Assembly (NCBI GenBank): GCA_031260245.1
Contig: JAIRKH010000071.1
Location: forward strand, 1-33,760
DNA length: 33,760 nt
Reading direction: 5' to 3'
Origin: Treponema sp.
GTDB lineage: Bacteria > Spirochaetota > Spirochaetia > Treponematales > Breznakiellaceae
Part shown: one piece after another, positions 24,131-30,610 of the stretch
How positions within the stretch are numbered: position 1 is the stretch's first letter
Layout of the letters: each line of letters begins with the position of its first letter
Made by a program: the position numbers and the translations under genes
Notes under the pieces: model-generated
The model's input: the letters and a program-made list of their open reading frames with translations, nothing else
What the model was told of the DNA's origin: nothing
Databases searched by the model: none

Positions 24131-25474
24131 ATGGAAAAAATTCTGAAAGAAATAACCGCGGTGTTCGTAGAAAACGGGAAAAAGGTATTCCTTGTCGGCG
24201 GCGGCGTGAGGGACAAGATTCGCGGGGAGAATCCCAAAGATTTTGACCTTGCCACAGACGCGGAGCCGGACGAAGTGTGCGCCATGTTCCGCAAACGGGG
24301 GTGCGTTGTCGCGCCCACCGGCATAAAACACGGCACCGTTACCGTTTTTTTTAAAAATACCGCCTTTGAAACCACCACGTTTCGCGCCGAATCGGACTAT
24401 GTTGACGGCAGGCGTCCGCAAAGCATCTCCTTTAGCAAAAACATCGAGGAAGACTTGAGCAGGCGGGACTTCACCATGAACGCCATTGCGGTCGAGCTAC
24501 CGTCTGGGCGCGTACTTGACCCATTCTGCGGAATTACGGACATAAAGGCGCGCCTTATCCGGTGCGTGGGTAACCCGCTTGACCGGTTTGACGAGGACGG
24601 ACTTCGTCCCTTGCGCGCCTGCCGTTTCGCGGCGCAACTCGGCTTTTCCGTTGACGGGGCGCTGGCGGCCGCGATTCCGCAAACTCTGCAAACCGCGGCA
24701 AAGGTGTCTATGGAACGAGCGCGAGACGAATTCGCCAAGACCTTGCTTTCGCAAAAACCGTCTGTCGGACTATTGCTCATGGAAAAAACCGGACTCTTGC
24801 GGCTGTTTGTACCGGAACTAGCGAATTGCCGCGGCGTGGAACAAAAGGGCTTCCACCGTTTCGATGTGCTTGACCATTTACTGTTAGCTTGCGACTACGC
24901 CGCAACTGAAAACCGTTGTCTTGAAGTGCGCCTTGCCGCGCTTTTCCATGACGTCGGCAAGCCGTCAACCCGCCTGATGGACGAAAGCGGCGTGTGGACT
25001 TTTTATCGCCATGAACATGAATCTGCCCGCCTCTGCCGCATTATCCTGACGCGCTTTCGCTTCTCTAACGCGGTAATAGACGCCGTTTGCCGACTTGTCG
25101 CGGAACATATGTTCTTCTATGAGAATATATGGACGGATGCCGCTGTGCGGCGCTTCGTCATGCGAATCGGGCTTGAAAACCTTGAAAACACCTACGCGCT
25201 TCGCAGAGCAGACGCCTTTGCAATAGCTGGTCAACCCCTGACTGTTGGATTCTTGTCAGACCTCATATCCCGGGTTGACGCGGAACTTGCCAAAAAACGG
25301 GTGTTTTCCTTGAAAAACCTAGCCGTTTCCGGTAAAGACCTCATCGGCGTCGGCATAAAACCCGGACCCCGCATGGGCGCCATTCTGAATGAACTACTTG
25401 ACAGCGTGGTGAGGGACCCGGAACTCAATACGCGGGAGAAATTGCTTGAAATCGCGGGAAAATACGAGAAGTAG
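24131..25474 (+). CDS. CCA-adding tRNA nucleotidyltransferase / poly(A) polymerase family, with HD domain
   Basis: The enzyme adds or repairs the 3' CCA of tRNA. The class II nucleotidyltransferase head has FLVGGGVRDKI (20-30) and the catalytic DFD (37-39, in PKDFDLATDAEP). SRRDFTMNAIAVEL and EDGLRPLRACRFAAQLGFSV follow. A C-terminal HD phosphohydrolase-type domain carries AALFHDVGKPSTR and RHEHESARL, as in CCA enzymes of many bacteria. It could be a CC- or A-adding half of a split system or a poly(A) polymerase. I start it at ATG 24131 (MEKILKEITAVFVENGKK), 448 residues. A GTG at 24077 would add 18 residues without homology. The 99-bp gap after the GH13 gene shows nothing notable. Confidence 0.92.
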   Translation: MEKILKEITAVFVENGKKVFLVGGGVRDKIRGENPKDFDLATDAEPDEVCAMFRKRGCVVAPTGIKHGTVTVFFKNTAFETTTFRAESDYVDGRRPQSISFSKNIEEDLSRRDFTMNAIAVELPSGRVLDPFCGITDIKARLIRCVGNPLDRFDEDGLRPLRACRFAAQLGFSVDGALAAAIPQTLQTAAKVSMERARDEFAKTLLSQKPSVGLLLMEKTGLLRLFVPELANCRGVEQKGFHRFDVLDHLLLACDYAATENRCLEVRLAALFHDVGKPSTRLMDESGVWTFYRHEHESARLCRIILTRFRFSNAVIDAVCRLVAEHMFFYENIWTDAAVRRFVMRIGLENLENTYALRRADAFAIAGQPLTVGFLSDLISRVDAELAKKRVFSLKNLAVSGKDLIGVGIKPGPRMGAILNELLDSVVRDPELNTREKLLEIAGKYEK

Positions 25475-25525
25475 GTTCCGCATAGAATAAACGACTCGTA
25501 GAAACAGCCGAAAGCCGCTTGAGAC

Positions 25526-26326
25526 TCAATATACATCCAGTTCGCCGGTTACAAAAACAGACGGGACTTCCGCCCCATGCGGCAAGATAAGCAAAGCGCC
25601 GTCCTCTCCAACCCCCGAAAGAACGCCTTCAACCACAGAACCAGAATCGGCGCGCCCCGCAATGAAACGCGCCGCCTCCCCGCGCCTATAAAGCCTATCC
25701 AAAAGCCGCTCCCGCCAATCTTTCGCAGTAAGCTCCCGCCGAAGTCGCGCAAGAACAAGCTCCAGCAGACGGAAACGCGCAGACTTCAACGCAGACGCCG
25801 ACCCTATTTTTAGCGCGAGACTGCCTGCTTTTTCCCGCAGTTCCGCGGGAAATTCGGTCTGACCCACATTCACGCCGATACCTATGAACACGCTCTTCCC
25901 ATCCGACTCGACGAGTATACCCGCTATTTTTTTGGAATCAAGCATCAAATCGTTGGGCCACTTCACCGTGCAGAACAAATTTCGAGTTTCCCCGACGCCG
26001 CAAAACAACGCGGCAAAATCTTCGACAGCCGACGCCGCGGCAAGCCCCGCTCTCAATGAAAGAGCTATGGGAATCGCGGAAAAACCCTGGAAACGCAACA
26101 AAACGGTAAAAAGAAGATTCTCCCCTCCCCTCCCCCGCCATAACCTCCCCGCGCGCCCCCTGCCCTTTTCCTGAAAGTCCGCGACAACCACGGTCCCATG
26201 CGGCGCATTCTCCCGCTCCAAGTCGTGGGAGACGTCCATAGTACTAGACACGGACTCTGCGTAAAAGACAGGCGCGTTAAACGGGTTTTTTATATCCAGC
26301 CTCTTTTTCAAATTGCTGTATATCAT
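25526..26326 (-). CDS. birA: Biotin-protein ligase without a repressor domain
   Basis: BirA activates biotin with ATP and attaches it to a lysine of biotin carboxyl carrier proteins. The catalytic motif GRGRAGRLWRGRGGENLLFT lies at about 55-74, KWPNDLMLDSKKIAGILVE around 127-145, and a short SH3-like C-terminal segment follows. The 266-residue protein lacks the N-terminal helix-turn-helix of bifunctional BirA, so it should not repress genes. I start it at ATG 26326 (MIYSNLKKRLDIK). A longer reading from 26494 would lie inside purF and adds no homology. This start overlaps the end of purF by 50 bp. A G-rich GGGGGGAC stands upstream as a possible ribosome-binding site. It appears to be the last gene of a purC-purF-birA operon. 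Confidence 0.92.
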   Translation of the reverse strand: MIYSNLKKRLDIKNPFNAPVFYAESVSSTMDVSHDLERENAPHGTVVVADFQEKGRGRAGRLWRGRGGENLLFTVLLRFQGFSAIPIALSLRAGLAAASAVEDFAALFCGVGETRNLFCTVKWPNDLMLDSKKIAGILVESDGKSVFIGIGVNVGQTEFPAELREKAGSLALKIGSASALKSARFRLLELVLARLRRELTAKDWRERLLDRLYRRGEAARFIAGRADSGSVVEGVLSGVGEDGALLILPHGAEVPSVFVTGELDVY

Positions 26327-27725
26327 ACAAGTCCCCCCACGCCGCCTCCACGCGCACCGGAATAGGATATTCGCCAATGAAACAACCCAGACAATAACCC
26401 TCCTTACCGTCAAGAGATTCGAGCAAACCCTCGACAGAAAGAAAAGCGAGACTATCCGCGCCCAGGGACTGACAAAGCTCGTTGATACCGCCACTTGAGT
26501 TACTGATAAGATCTTTGCGGTGAGGCGTGTCGATGCCGAAGAAACAAGGAAATTTGACCGGCGGAGAACAAATACGAATATGCACTTCCGCCGCGCCCGC
26601 CTCCTTCAAGACAGACACGAGCCGTCTACTCGTGGTACCACGCACGATAGAATCGTCTATCAAGACGACTCGTTGACCTTTCACCTCGCTTTTGAGCGCG
26701 TTATACTTAACCGCCGCGGCCCGCTCTCTCGCGTTTTGGTCAGGGGCGATAAAAGTTCTACCTACATATTTACTTTTGACGATACCCGTGCCGAAACGGA
26801 CGTCCGCCGCCCTCCCGTAACCGATTGCGGCCGGAACGCCCGAATCCGGCACTCCGACGACCAAATCGGCGTCCACCGGCCGCTCCCGCGCCAGAATTTC
26901 GCCGGCGCGCGCCCGCGCCCCGTAAACGTCCACTCCGTCGATGATACTATCTGGACGCGCGAAGTACACATATTCAAAAGCGCAGCTCGCGCGCCGCGTT
27001 TTTTCGCTAAAAGTGAACGAAAGCACCTGCTCGTTACTGACGATGACCATTTCCCCAGGCTCCACATCCCGCACGAATTCGCCGCCTATCGCATCGACGG
27101 CGCAAGACTCGCTCGACAAAACCCATCCGTCGCTGATTTTACCTAGGCATAAAGGACGTATACCATTAGGGTCGCGCGCGCCCACCATAGCGTTATCGGT
27201 CAGTACAATCAGCGCGTAAGAACCCTTTATAGATTGAATCGTATCCGTCAAAGCCTTTTCAAGTCCTTTTTTATAATTTTTGGCGATAAGATTGACAATC
27301 ACTTCGCTATCGCTTGACGACGTGAAACCGATACCCGCGTCTTCAAGCAATTCCCGCACGACCTCCGCGTTAGTGAGCGTGCCGTTATGAACAGCGGCGA
27401 TAGAACCAAGCTTGAACCGACTAACGAAAGGCTGGGCGTTTTCAAGACTACTCGCGCCTGCGGTTGAATAACGCACATGTCCAACCGCGGCTGGGCCGCG
27501 CATTTCCCGCGCCTCGCCACCCCTGAACACATCCCCCACAAGCCCCATACCCTTTCTACACTCGATAACGCCGTTCTTCAAAGCCGCTATACCCGCGCTC
27601 TCCTGCCCCCGATGCTGAAGCGCGAACAACCCATAATAAACCAACGCCGAAACGTCTCGTTCAGACTCTCTACAGAAAACCCCGAAAACCCCGCACTCCT
27701 CCCGAAATTTATCGCATTCTTTCAT
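26277..27725 (-). CDS. purF: Amidophosphoribosyltransferase
   Basis: PurF makes 5-phosphoribosylamine from PRPP and glutamine, the first committed step of purine synthesis. The N-terminal glutamine amidotransferase domain begins MKECDKFREECGVFGVF, where Cys11 is the predicted nucleophile after propeptide cleavage. YGLFALQHRGQESAGI and GHVRYSTAG follow. The PRPP loop VVLIDDSIVRGTTSRRLV lies at about 355-372. Cysteines in RICSPPVKFPCFFG and YCLGCFIGEYP, together with the propeptide, fit the Fe-S-containing B. subtilis-type enzyme rather than the E. coli type. It starts one base after the purC stop, so translation is tightly linked. The length of 482 residues is typical. Confidence 0.97.
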   Translation of the reverse strand: MKECDKFREECGVFGVFCRESERDVSALVYYGLFALQHRGQESAGIAALKNGVIECRKGMGLVGDVFRGGEAREMRGPAAVGHVRYSTAGASSLENAQPFVSRFKLGSIAAVHNGTLTNAEVVRELLEDAGIGFTSSSDSEVIVNLIAKNYKKGLEKALTDTIQSIKGSYALIVLTDNAMVGARDPNGIRPLCLGKISDGWVLSSESCAVDAIGGEFVRDVEPGEMVIVSNEQVLSFTFSEKTRRASCAFEYVYFARPDSIIDGVDVYGARARAGEILARERPVDADLVVGVPDSGVPAAIGYGRAADVRFGTGIVKSKYVGRTFIAPDQNARERAAAVKYNALKSEVKGQRVVLIDDSIVRGTTSRRLVSVLKEAGAAEVHIRICSPPVKFPCFFGIDTPHRKDLISNSSGGINELCQSLGADSLAFLSVEGLLESLDGKEGYCLGCFIGEYPIPVRVEAAWGDLYDIQQFEKEAGYKKPV

Positions 27726-27726
27726 A

Positions 27727-28464
27727 TTATAACCCTATTCTATTCCAAATCTCCACATAAGCCTCTCTGACCCCGCCGAGATCCCGACGGAAACGATCTT
27801 TATCGAGCTTTTCGCCGGTTTTCGCGTCCCAGAAACGGCACGTATCCGGCGATATTTCGTCAGCGAGCAGAAGATTACCGTCCACGTCCCTACCGAATTC
27901 GAGCTTAAAATCTATTAGACGCACGCCTTTTTCCAAGAAAAAAGCGGAAAGAGCGTCGTTCACCCTGAAAGCGGACCTCTTAATTTCATCTATTTCCGCA
28001 AAAGTAGACGCGCCGATAGCGACCGCGTGAAAATCGTTAATGAGCGGGTCGCCAAGACCGTCGTCCTTGTAAGAAAGCTCGAACACAGCGGTCTTGAGCG
28101 GCGAACCTTCAGGCAGACCGAGACGCTTCGCCATTGAGCCGGCCGCGACGTTACGGACGATAACCTCAAGCGGCGTGATTCTGACTTTTCGACAGACCAT
28201 ATCGCGGTCGTTTTTCACGCCTATGAAATGACTTGACACACCTTTTTCCGCCAAAAGACCGAACAAACCCGCAGCTATCCGATTATTCAGGACGCCCTTA
28301 TCTTGGATTTGCCCTTTTTTCCCGCCGTTAAACGCGGTAGCGTCGTCCTTATAATGAATAATCACCAAGTCGTCGCGGCCTTCAACCGCGAACACCTGCT
28401 TTGCCTTACCCTCGTAGAGCATGGGACCCTGTACGAGCGTAGAGACGTTGATATTTTCATTCAT
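27727..28464 (-). CDS. purC: Phosphoribosylaminoimidazole-succinocarboxamide synthase (SAICAR synthetase)
   Basis: PurC ligates aspartate to CAIR using ATP in purine synthesis. Landmarks are [67 protein letters not shown] and [20 protein letters not shown], ending with the [21 protein letters not shown] region. The protein is 245 residues, the usual bacterial length. I choose ATG 28464 ([14 protein letters not shown]) because CGAGGTAAAT precedes it. A TTG at 28509 that could extend it is itself the -35 box of a good promoter. It is the first gene of the purC-purF-birA operon. Confidence 0.97.
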   Translation of the reverse strand: MNENINVSTLVQGPMLYEGKAKQVFAVEGRDDLVIIHYKDDATAFNGGKKGQIQDKGVLNNRIAAGLFGLLAEKGVSSHFIGVKNDRDMVCRKVRITPLEVIVRNVAAGSMAKRLGLPEGSPLKTAVFELSYKDDGLGDPLINDFHAVAIGASTFAEIDEIKRSAFRVNDALSAFFLEKGVRLIDFKLEFGRDVDGNLLLADEISPDTCRFWDAKTGEKLDKDRFRRDLGGVREAYVEIWNRIGL

Positions 28465-28479
28465 ATTTACCTCGTTTTC

Positions 28480-28509
28480 ATTATAGTCCAAGCAGGCGTT
28501 GAGAATCAA
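28480..28509 (-). promoter_or_regulatory. Promoter of the purC-purF-birA operon
   Basis: On the minus strand TTGATT and a perfect TATAAT are separated by 18 bp. The -10 ends about 16 bp before the purC ATG, which leaves a leader of about 10 nt including the GAGGT ribosome-binding site. No purine riboswitch can fit into such a short leader. Confidence 0.65.
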
Positions 28510-28531
28510 GCAGGCGGAGACTATTTTATGT

Positions 28532-28637
28532 TAGGGGGGGGCGCGTTTCCAAAACGTAGTCGGATGGCGGTACGCTTTTCGTTGCGCCCCCCCTACGCGG
28601 AAGCCCCGCTTGCGCTGGTCTCCCGCTACCCCCCCAG
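28532..28637 (+). repeat. GC-rich double-hairpin dispersed repeat, copy B
   Basis: It begins TAGGGGGGGGCGC and ends GGTCTCCCGCTACCCCCCCA. It matches copy A (15219-15322), which is in the opposite orientation, along its whole length. The first stem (GGGGGGGCGC with GCGCCCCCCC) is intact; the second is weakened by substitutions (GCGGAAGCC against GGTCTCCCGC). It lies just upstream of the purC promoter. Similarity may continue to about 28650 (TGCGGCGCA), and GTCCAAGCAAGCGGAACC (28657-28674) faintly recalls the locus repeat core. Confidence 0.85.
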
Positions 28638-28813
28638 ATTGCGGCGCAAGTCCGCGTCCAAGCAAGCGGAACCTCCAAGACGCCCCAAGCGCCGTTTCGC
28701 AGACACCGCTAGACGTTCGCGCTAGAGTCGTTGCCGAGACGCCCGCGCCGCTATGGTGTCAGACACCTTCACTAATACCAAAGTTTCTTTCTACATAAGA
28801 TACTTCAGAGGAT
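28638..28813. other. Remainder of the parA-purC intergenic region
   Basis: The gap between the parA-like stop and the purC start is about 350 bp; copy B and the purC promoter fill its purC-side half. The rest is GC-rich and non-coding as far as I can see. It contains short palindromic stretches, CGCTAGACGTTCGCGCTAG (28707-28725) and GGTGTCAGACACC. No gene, RNA or terminator stands out. Confidence 0.5.
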
Positions 28814-29956
28814 CTAAACCCTGAACCCTTGCGTAAACGCCTTTGTCAGTTTTGTCTTCAAGAAATTGTTTTCTTTTTTCAGTTTGTTGATTTCTATCTG
28901 CTGTATTTTGACCGTTTCTATGAGGTCGCCGTGGGACAGCGCGCCAGAATGGAGTAAGTCTTCCACGTATTCCATTTTACTTTCAAAGTCAACCTCCGCT
29001 TCCGCTCCCGCTTCCAGAAAGCTCTCGTTGATTTCCTTGTCGGTGATGGAAAAGTGGTCTTCGGCCGATTGGAGGATTTTGTCAGCGATGCGGTAGACGG
29101 CTTGGGAAAGTACGGAACCCGGCTTGTAAAGGGTAATGGGGAGACGGGAAGCGAGGCTAATATCCTGTAGGGCATCGCGATAGATGATACCCAGGTGTTC
29201 TATCTTTATGGCTAGGTACTCTTCACAGGAGCGTCGTATCTTCACGGCGACGTCCGCGTCCTTGGGGTTTTCAATCATGTTGGTGATGAGGCGGGGGTGA
29301 AAGCGGTTGAGATGGTCCATGAACGCCTCGTAGGAGGCGTTATCTATCCGCTTTATTTCCGGGAGAATTTTGGGGATGTAGAGCCGCTGGTATCCGCCGC
29401 TCTTCTTCATCTTTCCAAGGTACTCATGGGCTTTGGTTCCGGGCGCGAATATAGTATTTAACATCCTGAAGACTGTGTTCTTGATAAAGACGTAGGCGTT
29501 AAGTACAGCGGTAACAGCCGGCGCGGTTACCACTATGCCTTGTCCAGACAAAAGGAAAAAATCAAGGATAGATTGGTGGGTTCCTGCGCCCAGGTCTATG
29601 AGTAGAATATCCGTATTGTTTTCAAGAGAGAGGAGCTTCTTGACGAGGATGTTCCGTTGACTCGCCTTTAGGTTTGCGAGACCGGGTATTTCCGTGTCTC
29701 CGGGGATAAAGCGGAGATTCTGCGCATCCGTTTCCGCAATGACGCTGGCAAATTCTATCTTTGTATCGTTCAAGAATGTGCCGATTCCCATTTTCGGCGC
29801 TTGGTGCCCAATGACGAGATGCAGATTCGACGCGCCCAAGTCCAGGTCCACAAGCACGACTCTTTTGCCCGCTTGAGCAAAAACCACTCCTAAATTAGCG
29901 GCTATCAGAGACTTACCGACTCCGCCTTTACCGCTCGCTATGGGGATTATCCTCAT
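28814..29956 (-). CDS. ParA/MinD-family ATPase with a C-terminal coiled-coil tail
   Basis: This is a deviant-Walker ATPase of the MinD/ParA/FlhG group, proteins that dimerise with ATP and position other factors on the membrane or nucleoid. The Walker A loop GKGGVGKSLIAANLG (9-23), VVLVDLDLGASNLHLVIG with the switch aspartate, and ILLIDLGAGTHQSILDFFLL are all present. At 380 residues it is about 110 longer than MinD. The extension (about 270-380) ends in a charged helix GDLIETVKIQQIEINKLKKE. This tail is shared with the upstream membrane protein. No MinD-type amphipathic membrane helix is obvious. It starts in a 4-bp ATGA overlap with the upstream gene. No flagellar or division genes are nearby, so the cargo is unknown. 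Confidence 0.9.
   Translation of the reverse strand: MRIIPIASGKGGVGKSLIAANLGVVFAQAGKRVVLVDLDLGASNLHLVIGHQAPKMGIGTFLNDTKIEFASVIAETDAQNLRFIPGDTEIPGLANLKASQRNILVKKLLSLENNTDILLIDLGAGTHQSILDFFLLSGQGIVVTAPAVTAVLNAYVFIKNTVFRMLNTIFAPGTKAHEYLGKMKKSGGYQRLYIPKILPEIKRIDNASYEAFMDHLNRFHPRLITNMIENPKDADVAVKIRRSCEEYLAIKIEHLGIIYRDALQDISLASRLPITLYKPGSVLSQAVYRIADKILQSAEDHFSITDKEINESFLEAGAEAEVDFESKMEYVEDLLHSGALSHGDLIETVKIQQIEINKLKKENNFLKTKLTKAFTQGFRV
28877..28936 (-). repeat. 60-bp tail repeat, copy in the ParA-like gene
   Basis: It encodes SHGDLIETVKIQQIEINKLK (residues 341-360 of the ATPase). It aligns codon for codon, without gaps, with 29971-30030 in the upstream gene, which encodes SHGDLMETIKTQHIEINKLK. The similarity extends a little further upstream, through the codons for S-x-A. 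Confidence 0.85.
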
Positions 29957-30420
29957 TCTCCGCCTCCTTCTTTAAGCTTATTGATTTCGATATGCTGGGT
30001 TTTAATCGTTTCCATGAGGTCGCCGTGAGACGGCGCGTCGGAATAGTCTTCTTCGTTTTTTCCGCCTTGTTTCCTTACGCCTTTCATAATATGCATATAC
30101 GCGAAAATGGAAAAAATATCGCCTATTGCTATAACCGCTGTGAAGAAATCCACGCTTGCGCCCATCAGACCGCTGAAAACGCTCCATATCGTCAAAACGG
30201 ACGCAATACTTTTTCCTGCTGTGGATAGCCGCAGAAACGCCGCGTATCTATCTAAATCAATCAACAAGAACAACGCCATCAATGGAAAAAGAGCATTGGC
30301 GGATGTCCATTGCCATTCCTGTATAGTTGCAAAAATAGCGTTTCCATGTATGGCAAACAGAATGAAACGAAAAATCTCATAGAAAAGAAGCGCCGTCCGT
30401 AGCGGTTTGTAAATATTCAT
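29953..30420 (-). CDS. Small four-helix membrane protein sharing its tail with the ParA-like ATPase
   Basis: I do not recognise this 155-residue protein. It has about four hydrophobic segments: residues 9-32 (ALLFYEIFRFILFAI), 41-55 (ALFPLMALFLLID), 71-88 (SIASVLTIWSVFSGLMGA) and 91-112 (FFTAVIAIGDIFSIFAYMHIM). A hydrophilic C-terminus of about 40 residues follows, ending in SHGDLMETIKTQHIEINKLK plus EGGGE. That tail is nearly the same as in the ParA-like protein encoded next, whose start overlaps this gene's stop (ATGA). The membrane domain with a cytoplasmic tail suggests a membrane anchor or partner for the ATPase; this is inference. The ATG has no ribosome-binding site, and a promoter sits right before it, so the transcript may be leaderless. 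Confidence 0.75.
   Translation of the reverse strand: MNIYKPLRTALLFYEIFRFILFAIHGNAIFATIQEWQWTSANALFPLMALFLLIDLDRYAAFLRLSTAGKSIASVLTIWSVFSGLMGASVDFFTAVIAIGDIFSIFAYMHIMKGVRKQGGKNEEDYSDAPSHGDLMETIKTQHIEINKLKEGGGE
29971..30030 (-). repeat. 60-bp tail repeat, copy in the membrane protein gene
   Basis: It encodes SHGDLMETIKTQHIEINKLK, residues 131-150 of the membrane protein. Of 20 residues, 16 are identical to the copy at 28877-28936. After the repeat this gene ends within five codons, while the ATPase continues for 20 residues. Confidence 0.85.
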
Positions 30421-30426
30421 GCTGAT

Positions 30427-30455
30427 AGTTTACGCACCAGAGGCTTAACCGTCAA
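30427..30455 (-). promoter_or_regulatory. Promoter of the membrane protein-ParA operon, possibly leaderless
   Basis: On the minus strand TTGACG and TAAACT are separated by exactly 17 bp. The -10 box ends only six bases before the ATG at 30420. Transcription would therefore start at or next to the first codon, and no Shine-Dalgarno is present. This fits a leaderless mRNA, though a more distant promoter is possible. Confidence 0.5.
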
Positions 30456-30519
30456 GAGGGCGATTTGAGAACAATGAGTATCGTTTTGCGCTCATTTTTG
30501 TTCTTCTTTGGCGGTTAAG
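30444..30519. repeat. 76-bp imperfect inverted repeat between the divergent promoters
   Basis: The outer arms CTTAACCG (30444-30451) and CGGTTAAG (30512-30519) are exact complements. The inner arms AGAACAATGAG (30468-30478) and CTCAT---TGTTCT (30491-30504) also pair, with three extra T in one arm. The centre is a 12-nt loop. It covers the -35 box of the leftward promoter. It could be an operator region, a cruciform or a small mobile element. Confidence 0.55.
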
Positions 30520-30563
30520 AAACAAAATTATCAAAATACGCCCTAGTCCCTCTTAAAAATATC

Positions 30564-30572
30564 TGTTATACT
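30564..30572 (+). promoter_or_regulatory. Extended -10 promoter of recJ
   Basis: TGTTATACT combines an extended TG with a TATACT -10 hexamer. No good -35 box stands 17 bp upstream, as is common with extended -10 promoters. The -10 lies about 40 bp before the recJ ATG. Confidence 0.45.
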
Positions 30573-30610
30573 TTTCGAGAAATAAATCAGTAAGGAAGGA
30601 ATGTATCAAA

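Noticed and set aside
26327-26494. N-terminal extension of the biotin-protein ligase frame to 26494
   Set aside because: It lies wholly inside purF, is rich in residues not seen in BirA and has no ribosome-binding site. ATG 26326 matches the family start better.
28303-28725. A 140-residue plus-strand frame through the purC 5' end and repeat B
   Set aside because: It reads antisense to purC and through a non-coding hairpin repeat, with arginine-rich low-complexity composition. It looks like a shadow of GC-rich DNA.
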